This document shows positions 1 to 4,808 of a DNA stretch of 5,665 nt, piece after piece. A model generated the notes under the pieces. It saw only the letters and a list, made by a program, of their open reading frames with translations. It made no database searches and was not told the origin of the DNA. The stretch comes from Oscillospiraceae bacterium (lineage in GTDB: Bacteria; Bacillota; Clostridia; Oscillospirales; Acutalibacteraceae): contig JAISRF010000098.1 of assembly GCA_031273775.1 (NCBI GenBank), positions 1-5,665 of the forward strand. The letters run 5' to 3'. The position numbers and the translations under genes were made by a program. How positions within the stretch are numbered: the stretch's first letter is position 1; every line of letters begins with the position of its first letter.

Positions 1-471
1 ATTCGTGAGGCACAGACCGATAACGGCACCGAATGGACAATGCAGTTGCTTGTGAAAGACCCTAACAGCAGGACGTTATTTGAGCAAGCGCTTGAGGATA
101 TGGACATCATTTATCATCGTATTCGCGTGGCGACACCACGCCACAACGGCAAGCGCTACAGCATCTACGGCGATTCTGAGGAAGATATCGACACCCAGCT
201 TCTTGTGATCGAAGCGAGCATCAAGAGCAAGACGCACACCGAAGAATCCGGTATGGCGCTGAAGGACTGGCTAACACTGTGGCTGGAACGCTACGCCAAG
301 TCAAATGTGCGGTTCCCGACTTATCTGAACTATAAGGGAGCCATCGAGAACCACATTATCCCCCAAATCGGCTACATCTCGCTTCGGTCGTTGGATGGCT
401 CCAAGTTGCAAAAATTCTTCAACGACAAGAGCAAGGGCGGCAGGAAGGACGGCGGGGAAGGCGGGAAATAA
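1..471 (+). pseudogene. Chimeric remnant: DDE transposase fragment fused in frame to the N-terminal part of a tyrosine integrase
   Basis: The frame is open from the first base of the window to a TAA at 469-471, so the 5' end lies outside. Residues 1-51 look like the middle of an rve/DDE transposase (IS481/IS3-like): TDNGTEW carries the second catalytic Asp, and the ATPRHNGK motif normally runs on into VER with the catalytic Glu. That Glu is missing. Directly after NGK (145-153) the protein becomes the front of a Tn916-like/phage-type tyrosine recombinase: a GKRYSIYGDSEED end of an arm-binding region, then a SAM-like core-binding domain (DWLTLWLERYAK, TYLNYKGAIENHIIPQIG, KLQKFFNDK). It stops before the catalytic domain, so none of the R-H-R-Y residues are present. 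Neither enzyme can be active. The split at NGK, a tripeptide plausible in both parents, suggests joining at short homology, which is inference. The possible ATG at 40 lies inside the transposase part and is not a credible natural start. Confidence 0.8.
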
Positions 472-550
472 GACCACGACCCTGAACATGTATTGTCACA
501 GCATGGATGAGCAGAAAGAAAAAGCGCGGAACATATTCAACCAGATGTAA
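467..550 (+). pseudogene. C-terminal tail of the tyrosine integrase, in another frame, after an internal deletion
   Basis: In frame 2, overlapping the end of the preceding frame, the translation reads KTTTLNMYCHSMDEQKEKAR and continues to NQM before TAA at 548-550. This fits the last residues of a tyrosine recombinase. The Tyr of LNMY sits where the nucleophile normally stands (compare T-L-x-x-Y-x-H in the family), followed by the usual charged C-terminal helix. The preceding fragment ends in the core-binding domain, so roughly the whole central catalytic region, with the Arg and His residues, is absent and the frame changes at the junction near 455-470. I read the two fragments as one gene that lost its middle. 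The sequence shows the frame change and the motif; the common origin of the two pieces is inference. Confidence 0.7.
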
Positions 551-604
551 CAGCTACGACCGTACGAAAACAACGGAATAACCCGTGGAGGTAGCGAAAA
601 TTTA

Positions 605-716
605 GTCGTATGGTTCGTCGTATGGCTCAAAGAGCGTAACTAATGGAAACCACGGCGAAAACAGCAAATTTCAGTCAGTGAGGACTTTCCGAAAAGCCAT
701 ACGACTTCCATACGAC
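605..716. repeat. Paired direct/inverted repeats of GTCGTATGG, probable integrase or excisionase arm-type sites
   Basis: GTCGTATGG occurs at 605-613 and 617-625, 12 bases apart. Its complement CCATACGAC occurs at 697-705 and 708-716, 11 bases apart. The two pairs face each other across about 70 bases, and a shorter related TACGAC lies at 555-560 just after the integrase stop. Short direct repeats between an integrase gene and a tRNA target are typical of arm-type binding sites in attL/attR of Firmicute integrative elements. Binding is inferred from layout only. Confidence 0.55.
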
Positions 717-746
717 TTCCAAAATCGGAGCGAAAAAGGCAAAGAG

Positions 747-780
747 AAAACCCGCAAAGCCTTACGCTTCAAGGGTTTTT
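747..780. terminator. Hairpin with A/T flanks between the element remnant and the tRNA
   Basis: AAAACCC (747-753) pairs with GGGTTTT (773-779), and inside it AAGC (757-760) pairs with GCTT (766-769) across a symmetrical 3/3 internal loop. On the plus strand a T-run to 781 follows the stem. On the minus strand the stem lies immediately after the tRNA 3' end and finishes in TTTTCTCTTT. It can therefore serve as a terminator for the tRNA and for the integrase side. It also sits where the element/tRNA junction should be. Confidence 0.5.
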
Positions 781-856
<76 letters not shown>

Positions 857-906
857 TTATTAAGTTTTCTCCGACCGTCCGACCAAGGTTTTTTGCAGCA
901 ACTCCG

Positions 907-948
907 TGGGTTATGAGCCCAACGAGCTACCAACTGCTCCATCCCGCG
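907..948 (-). pseudogene. 5' half of a second tRNA-fMet, truncated after the anticodon stem
   Basis: On the minus strand nucleotides 1-42 of an initiator tRNA are present: acceptor 5' strand CGCGGGA, the D arm and the anticodon arm with CAT at 913-915. They match the intact copy except for A instead of G at tRNA position 7. After CCCA the match stops. No T arm, acceptor 3' strand or CCA follows in the 50 bases before the intact gene, so it cannot fold into a tRNA. The position-7 difference and the different 5' flanks argue that this was a separate gene copy rather than a fresh duplication of 781-856. Confidence 0.85.
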
Positions 949-1021
949 ATATTCATTTTCAATTTGTTATTAGTGGCTTGAGTACCCCGATCACCACACC
1001 ATTTCAACCAAGAATAAGTTT

Positions 1022-1050
1022 ATTATACATCATCTGTTTTCAAAATACAA
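1022..1050 (-). promoter_or_regulatory. Sigma-70-type promoter for the tRNA-fMet unit
   Basis: On the minus strand TTGTAT (1050-1045) and a perfect TATAAT (1027-1022) are separated by 17 bases. This places a start site near 1015, about 67 bases upstream of the truncated tRNA and in the correct orientation to transcribe both it and the intact tRNA. No comparably spaced promoter was found between the two tRNA copies. Confidence 0.6.
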
Positions 1051-1121
1051 CCCCTAAAATAAAATTTATATTATTCATGCAAATTATTCTAAATTTTTTC
1101 AAAATTTATCGATTTTTCACT

Positions 1122-1148
1122 TGATAACGAAGCTTCGCCATGTTATCA
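1122..1148. repeat. Interrupted palindrome TGATAAC-N13-GTTATCA
   Basis: Seven-base arms TGATAAC (1122-1128) and GTTATCA (1142-1148) flank 13 bases that contain the self-complementary GAAGCTTC partly overlapping the spacer. It lies about 100 bases upstream of the plus-strand -35 element and about 70 bases upstream of the tRNA -35. It could be an operator or a cruciform remnant. No T-run follows it closely, so it is a weak terminator candidate. Function unknown. Confidence 0.4.
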
Positions 1149-1244
1149 TCTGATTGGTAGATTTTGGAATCGTCCGGTTCCAACGGACTAAGTTCTTTTG
1201 GCAATATCTACAAAATCCGCGCCTGGCGTGCCTGTAAAAAGTGC

Positions 1245-1273
1245 TTGCGCCAACTCTTCAAAACAGGTATAAT
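1245..1273 (+). promoter_or_regulatory. Sigma-70-type promoter of the scaffold/GGGtGRT operon
   Basis: TTGCGC (1245-1250) and TATAAT (1268-1273) are separated by exactly 17 bases, giving a start site near 1280. The leader to the ATG at 1308 is then about 28 bases with the ribosome site inside it. This rules out the in-frame codons upstream of 1280 as starts for the following gene. Confidence 0.75.
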
Positions 1274-1290
1274 AAATTCGTTAGCAAACA

Positions 1291-1297
1291 GAAAGGA
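1291..1297 (+). promoter_or_regulatory. Ribosome binding site that fixes the start of the NifU-like gene
   Basis: GAAAGGA lies 10 bases before the ATG at 1308-1310 and just downstream of the inferred transcription start. The longer open frame beginning at 1164 has its first codons upstream of the promoter and lacks such a site. Confidence 0.65.
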
Positions 1298-1307
1298 TGG
1301 ATTACGG

Positions 1308-2000
1308 ATGACTTATTCCCACGAAGTCGAAAAGATGTGTGTTGTCACAAAGGGTCCGCACCACGGGCCGGCTCCCATCCCCGAGGAGGGGAAATGGGTC
1401 AAGGCACTGGAAATTAAGGACATTTCCGGGCTTTCACACGGCATTGGCTGGTGCGCGCCTCAGCAGGGTTGCTGCAAGCTGACCCTGAATGTGAAGGATG
1501 GTTTAGTGGAGGAGGCTCTTGTGGAAACAATTGGCTGTTCCGGCATGACCCATTCCGCGGCTATGGCGGCGGAAATACTCCCCGGAAAAACCCTGCTCGA
1601 ATGTCTGAATACCGACCTTGTCTGCGACGCGATAAACGTCGCCATGCGCGAGATTTTCCAGCAGTTCGCCTATGGGCGCACCCAGTCCGCGTTTTCGGAG
1701 GATGGGTTGCCGATTGGCGCGGGCTTGGAAGATTTAGGCAAGGGACTTCGCTCTCAGGTGGGCACCATGTACTCTACCCGCAAAAAAGGTGTCCGCTTTA
1801 TGGAAATGGCGGAGGGCTATGTCACCCGTATGGCGCTCGATGACAGCGGCGAGGTTATTGGCTACGAGTTCGTGCGACTGGGCAAAATGCTTGAGGATAT
1901 CCGCCACGGCGTATCTCCGGACGAAGCTTATAAAAAGAACGTGGGCAATTACGGTCGGTTCGAAAACGCACCGAAATACGTTGACCCGCGTGAAGAATAA
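1308..2000 (+). CDS. NifU/IscU-like iron-sulfur cluster assembly scaffold protein
   Basis: The 230-residue protein has a NifU_N/IscU-type region at about residues 40-115. WCAPQQGCCKL holds Cys49, Cys55 and Cys56. IGCSGMTHSAAMAAEIL with Cys77 is the counterpart of the IscU GC-x-x-x-x-AS helix start, followed by PGKTL as in IscU GKT. LVCDAIN holds Cys106. Three spaced Cys positions are the expected cluster ligands of this scaffold family, acting in the cytoplasm to build and hand on Fe-S clusters. Residues about 145-230 (RSQVGTMYSTRKKGVRF, then a beta-rich stretch) extend beyond a minimal IscU of about 130 residues and are not something I recognise elsewhere. The ATG at 1308 is chosen for its promoter and ribosome site. 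The gene ends 15 bases before the next start, and I recall this protein family being paired with GGGtGRT genes in anaerobic Firmicutes. No cysteine desulfurase gene is in the window. The true client protein is unknown. Confidence 0.85.
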   Translation: MTYSHEVEKMCVVTKGPHHGPAPIPEEGKWVKALEIKDISGLSHGIGWCAPQQGCCKLTLNVKDGLVEEALVETIGCSGMTHSAAMAAEILPGKTLLECLNTDLVCDAINVAMREIFQQFAYGRTQSAFSEDGLPIGAGLEDLGKGLRSQVGTMYSTRKKGVRFMEMAEGYVTRMALDDSGEVIGYEFVRLGKMLEDIRHGVSPDEAYKKNVGNYGRFENAPKYVDPREE

Positions 2001-2015
2001 GGGAGGGCGAAAGTG

Positions 2016-3023
2016 ATGAATGATGTAAAATTCGAAGGCAAGGAACGCCGCCTTGCCAAGATTGAGAAGGCGCTGGCGGAACAAGGGCTGGAATCGCTGG
2101 AAGCCGCGAACCAACTGTGCGCGGACAATGGCATCGAGGTGGAAAAGATCGTCAAGGGCGTACAACCCATCGCATTTGAAAACGCTGTATGGGCGTACAC
2201 CTTGGGTGTTGCGATTGCATTGAAAAAGGGCGTAAAAACCGCTGCAGACGCGGCGGAAGCCATTGGGGTTGGCTTGCAGGCGTTTTGCATTCCCGGCTCT
2301 GTGGCTCAGCAACGCAGTGTGGGCTTGGGGCATGGCAATCTAGGCGCCATGCTTCTCCGCGATGAAACCCAATGCTTTTGCTTTCTGGCCGGTCACGAGA
2401 GCTTCGCGGCGGCAGAAGGCGCAATCGGCATTGCGAAAACCGCAAACAAGGTTCGCAAAACCCCTCTCCGCGTGATTTTGAACGGCTTAGGTAAGGATGC
2501 GGCCTATATCATTTCACGCATTAATGGGTTCACGTATGTGAATACCGATTATGATTTCTATGAGAGCAAGCTGAACATTGTGAGCGAACGAGCCTTTTCC
2601 GAGGGCGACCGCGCAAATGTACGCTGTTACGGTGCCAACGACGTGCTGGAAGGGGTTGCCATTATGCGGCAGGAAGGCGTAGACGTAAGTATTACGGGTA
2701 ACTCCACCAACCCCACGCGGTTTCAGCATTTGGTGGCGGGTACATACAAGAAGTGGGCAAACGAAAACGGCAAAGCGTATTTTTCCGTAGCTTCCGGTGG
2801 CGGCACCGGGCGTACCCTGCACCCCGACAACATGGCGGCCGGCCCGGCTTCTTACGGTCTGACCGATTCCATGGGCAGAATGCATGGCGATGCGCAGTTC
2901 GCGGGGAGTTCAAGTGTCCCGGCGCACGTAGAAATGATGGGGCTGATCGGCATGGGCAACAACCCGATGGTTGGGGCCACCGTGGCGTGTGCCGTGGCGG
3001 TGGAAGAAGCCCTGAAAAGCTAG
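2016..3023 (+). CDS. GGGtGRT family protein (conserved, biochemical role unknown)
   Basis: This 335-residue protein contains the family-naming motif GGGTGRT at residues 261-267 (within SVASGGGTGRTLHPDN), so I assign it to the GGGtGRT family; length agrees with my memory of about 330 residues. Other Gly-rich, probably conserved blocks are SVGLGHGNLGAMLLRD (101-116), CFCFLAGHESFAAAEGA (120-136), RVILNGLGKDAAYI (152-165) and SITGNSTNPTRFQH (225-238). Cys residues are 35, 91, 120, 122, 204 and 325. No signal peptide or membrane segment is seen, so it is probably cytoplasmic. The start could be GTG at 2013 or ATG at 2016; GGAGG at 2002-2006 leaves 6 or 9 bases respectively and does not decide. It is co-transcribed with the scaffold gene, which suggests it either receives a metal cluster or helps make one. 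That is inference; no catalytic activity can be read from the sequence. Confidence 0.9.
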   Translation: MNDVKFEGKERRLAKIEKALAEQGLESLEAANQLCADNGIEVEKIVKGVQPIAFENAVWAYTLGVAIALKKGVKTAADAAEAIGVGLQAFCIPGSVAQQRSVGLGHGNLGAMLLRDETQCFCFLAGHESFAAAEGAIGIAKTANKVRKTPLRVILNGLGKDAAYIISRINGFTYVNTDYDFYESKLNIVSERAFSEGDRANVRCYGANDVLEGVAIMRQEGVDVSITGNSTNPTRFQHLVAGTYKKWANENGKAYFSVASGGGTGRTLHPDNMAAGPASYGLTDSMGRMHGDAQFAGSSSVPAHVEMMGLIGMGNNPMVGATVACAVAVEEALKS

Positions 3024-3061
3024 TAAAATCAAGGGTTTGCGGGAACAAGGAAGTATGTATG

Positions 3062-3108
3062 ACGGAGCGGCAAATGTCGCTCCGTTGTGCGTTACCTACG
3101 CACTTTTT
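3062..3108 (+). terminator. Tandem hairpins ending in T5, terminator of the scaffold/GGGtGRT operon
   Basis: The first hairpin pairs 3062-3071 with 3076-3085 (10 pairs, one of them G-T) around the tetraloop AAAT. It is followed after one base by GTGCGT (3087-3092) pairing with ACGCAC (3098-3103) around five bases, then TTTTT (3104-3108). The second is a standard intrinsic terminator, and the first is stronger but lacks its own T-run. Both lie within 85 bases of the GGGtGRT stop codon. Confidence 0.8.
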
Positions 3109-3122
3109 GTCTACTTGGATTT

Positions 3123-3797
3123 TTGCTTTCGCGCCCGATTCCGACCCTTTCGGGCGGCGAAATTCAACGGCTGTTTTTGGCCAGCTATATCATCGCGGAG
3201 ATGGATTCCATCATCTTCGTTTTTGACGAGCCGACAATTGGGCTGCACGAGGTAGAAAAGCAGAAGCTGATTGATATTGTTCAAAATCTTGTGAGATACG
3301 GAAATACGGTCATCGCCGTGGAGCATGACGAAAACTTCATGAAAGCAGCTGATTATATCGTTGACCTCGGCCCCCACGCGGGTGAACACGGCGGGCAGCG
3401 GATTTTCCAAGGGATATACGAGGATTTTCTCAAATGTGAAAGCTCGCTCACTTCGCCCTAACTTTCCGGCAAACGGGATTTTGCCGCTTTGTCGGACTAT
3501 AAATCAGTTGACCCTGCGAAAATGTTGCGGCTCTCGAATTGCAATATTCACAATCTGCAAAATGTGGCGGCAGACATTCCCCTTGGGCTGATGATCGGCG
3601 TGGCTGGCGTTTCTGGCAGCGGGAAATCCAGCCTTATCTCTGACACTCTTGTGCCGAAATTGAAGGAATTGTTGAAAATCAAGCTGGTTTTGGACGATGA
3701 TGAAGATGAAGCGGACGAAGGCGAAAACAATACAGAAGCACAATTATCCGGCAAGAGCTATGGGGAATTGGTCGAAGAGATTGTTAAAAACTTATGA
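3123..3797 (+). pseudogene. UvrA-like ABC ATPase fragment, truncated at both ends and with one internal stop
   Basis: A single frame encodes, in UvrA order, the ABC-I signature TLSGGEIQRL (3144-3173), Walker B IIFVFDEP (3210-3233), the H-loop VEHDEN (about 3318-3335), then after the linker the ABC-II start LQNVAADIPLG and Walker A GVSGSGKSS (3606-3632). Missing are the first Walker A, the zinc and UvrB-binding regions, and the second signature/Walker B. The frame is broken only by TAA at 3459-3461; LSGKRDFAALSDYK continues in the same frame, so one substitution from a TAC or TAT codon would explain it. Homology begins only about 15 bases after the terminator T-run, with no start codon or ribosome site, so the fragment is probably not translated. 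After Walker A come an acidic run DDDEDEADEGEN and a tail ending at TGA 3795-3797. The parent resembles UvrA paralogues of Firmicutes rather than demonstrably the housekeeping UvrA. Confidence 0.85.
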
Positions 3798-3801
3798 AAC
3801 A

Positions 3802-3832
3802 CAAAAAGCGAGGAGTTTTTTTGCCCCTCGCT
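3802..3832 (-). terminator. Intrinsic terminator for leftward transcription, behind the TnpV remnant
   Basis: AGCGAGG (3807-3813) pairs with CCTCGCT (3826-3832). Read on the minus strand the stem is followed by TTTTT (3807-3803). It sits just past the stop of the TnpV fragment, as expected for that gene. On the plus strand the T-run falls in the loop, which makes rightward termination less likely. Confidence 0.6.
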
Positions 3833-3841
3833 CTCAGTGCC

Positions 3842-3940
3842 TTAATCGTAAATCATTTCATCGCGAATGATCTCATTGGCACAAGCCCGGATCTGATTCA
3901 CAAGCCCAACCCACCGCATTTGATTTTGCGATTTAAGCAT
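3842..3940 (-). pseudogene. C-terminal remnant of transposon-encoded protein TnpV
   Basis: The minus-strand sequence encodes LKSQNQMRWVGLVNQIRACA followed by NEIIRDEMIYD and a stop at 3842-3844. This matches the C-terminal end of the TnpV family as I remember it (LKA-NQ-x-WV-G-x-MNNIR-x-x-A-EII-x-x-E-IY). Only about 32 of some 115-130 residues remain. The frame continues upstream to an ATG at 4111, but those residues (Phe/Lys-rich, low complexity) do not resemble TnpV, so I treat the longer frame as accidental. TnpV is a small accessory protein of Clostridial transposons with no established catalytic role. The piece marks a former mobile element at this site. Confidence 0.7.
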
Positions 3941-3999
3941 TGAATAATTTTTAAAGCAAATCTTTTTTCGAAACCGGAAAAAGGTTATTTTTTTATGCA

Positions 4000-4017
4000 A
4001 AAACCGGCTTTGCCGTT
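4000..4017 (-). terminator. Weak terminator-like hairpin for leftward transcription
   Basis: On the minus strand CGGC (4015-4012) pairs with GCCG (4008-4005) around AAA, with flanking AA/TT able to pair past one bulged G, followed by TTTTTGC. The stem is short. It lies about 27 bases past the stop of the small membrane-anchor-like frame at 4044-4115. Confidence 0.3.
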
Positions 4018-4043
4018 GAAAAGGCGACGGATGTTCACCGGGT

Positions 4044-4115
4044 TCATTCCTCGGTTTCCAATCTACGCTTGTGCTTCGTGTATCGCATGACAACGAGCAC
4101 TGCTGCCGCAATCAT
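4044..4115 (-). pseudogene. Possible remnant of a C-terminal membrane anchor
   Basis: Twenty-three codons read MIAAAVLVVMRYTKHKRRLE, then TEE and stop. A hydrophobic run (LLMIAAAVLVVM when the two preceding codons are included) followed by a basic tail is how sortase-anchored or simple membrane-anchored surface proteins of Firmicutes often end. No LPXTG motif is seen, and an in-frame TGA lies a few codons upstream. It could be the last piece of a deleted surface-protein gene or chance. A terminator-like hairpin follows it. Confidence 0.3.
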
Positions 4116-4201
4116 TAGGAGTTCCCGATAATCTCAGTGCTCATTGTTCATCAAGCTCCCGTTTTTTGTTTCGTCCATAAGCTACTAATGCTGTAACCGT
4201 A

Positions 4202-4235
4202 GTATTCACAGCCGGCGCGTGACAGCTGTGAATAC
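4202..4235. repeat. Perfect 11-bp inverted repeat with 12-base spacer
   Basis: GTATTCACAGC (4202-4212) is exactly complementary to GCTGTGAATAC (4225-4235). It lies five bases beyond the stop of the gamma-subunit gene, so it may stabilise or end the minus-strand operon mRNA. There is no T-run on either side, so it is not a textbook intrinsic terminator. Confidence 0.6.
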
Positions 4236-4240
4236 AGGTT

Positions 4241-4771
4241 CTAAAGCCCCGTCCCCAATTCCACCGCTTTCAAATTTGCCGCCAACAGATGTTGTTTGCG
4301 AGAAGGAATGCTCTTTTCAAGTCCTTTTTTCAAGCTCTCATAAGAGCACGGCATGGTCTCCTTAAACAGCTTCCCAAGAAGAATGATGTTTGCCAACCCG
4401 TGAAGCCCCTGCTCATCCGCAAGGCGGGTGGCGGGAATTTCTAACACCGTCACATCTTCGCGATCAGCCTTTTTGTTAATGAGCGAGCTGTCCAAAATAA
4501 CAAGGCCGCCGGGTTGAGTCCGGTCTATAAACTTGTCCAAAGAGGGCAGGTTCATCGCTACAAAAACGTTGGGGCGGGTCACCAGCGGGGAACCAATCGG
4601 CTGGTCGGACACGCACACGCTGCAGTTGGCGGTACCGCCCCGCATTTCGGGGCCGTAGGACGGCAACCAGCTTACCTCCTTGCCGTCAGTCAGACCGGCG
4701 TATGCCAGCACCTTACCCAAAAACAGCACACCCTGACCGCCGAACCCGGCAATAATCAATTTCAAATCCAT
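4241..4771 (-). CDS. 2-oxoacid:ferredoxin oxidoreductase, gamma subunit
   Basis: The 176-residue protein is a complete gamma-type subunit of the pyruvate/2-oxoacid:ferredoxin oxidoreductase family (VorC/KorC/PorC class). Its markers are GFGGQGVL near the N-terminus (9-16), WLPSYGPEMRGGTANCSV (35-52), the ATRLADEQG region (114-122) and ANIILLGKL (127-135). In this family the gamma subunit supports CoA binding and assembly of the heteromeric complex in the cytoplasm. The ATG at 4771 gives the usual short lead M-D-L-K before the Gly-rich motif. Only a weak ribosome site (GGTGAAC, 7 bases before) is visible, and 37 bases separate it from the beta stop, so translation may depend partly on the upstream gene. 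It is the last gene of the alpha-beta-gamma operon. Substrate (branched-chain 2-oxoacid or 2-oxoglutarate) cannot be settled from this subunit. Confidence 0.9.
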   Translation of the reverse strand: MDLKLIIAGFGGQGVLFLGKVLAYAGLTDGKEVSWLPSYGPEMRGGTANCSVCVSDQPIGSPLVTRPNVFVAMNLPSLDKFIDRTQPGGLVILDSSLINKKADREDVTVLEIPATRLADEQGLHGLANIILLGKLFKETMPCSYESLKKGLEKSIPSRKQHLLAANLKAVELGTGL

Positions 4772-4808
4772 TTTATGTTCACCAAACTTTCAATCATTAC
4801 GATAACTG

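Larger units (their letters stand above)
949..1244. other. AT-rich intergenic region between divergent transcription units
   Basis: No credible gene is seen here. It contains the minus-strand tRNA promoter (1022-1050), a very AT-rich block (about 1051-1120), an interrupted dyad (1122-1148), and small overlapping dyads such as GTCCG/CGGAC (1171-1187). It leads into the plus-strand promoter at 1245-1273. Confidence 0.6.

Noticed and set aside
605..716. CRISPR array
   Set aside because: The repeats are nine bases long, occur in both orientations, and have spacers of two or three bases plus one 70-base gap, which fits recombinase sites and not CRISPR.
1164..1307. A longer start for the NifU-like protein at 1164
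   Set aside because: The promoter -35 and -10 at 1245-1273 lie inside this stretch, and the ribosome site and the family-like N-terminus favour 1308.
1734..2333. 199-codon open frame on the minus strand
   Set aside because: It lies antisense across the ends of the scaffold and GGGtGRT genes, both of which have recognisable motifs. Its translation shows no family features and it has no ribosome site.
3972..3996. AACC/GGTT hairpin followed by a T-run on the plus strand as a terminator
   Set aside because: The stem is only four pairs and no plus-strand gene needs ending there.
3842..4111. 89-codon minus-strand frame as a complete gene
   Set aside because: Only the last 32 residues resemble a known family. 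The rest overlaps hairpins and another remnant, and no ribosome site is visible at 4111.
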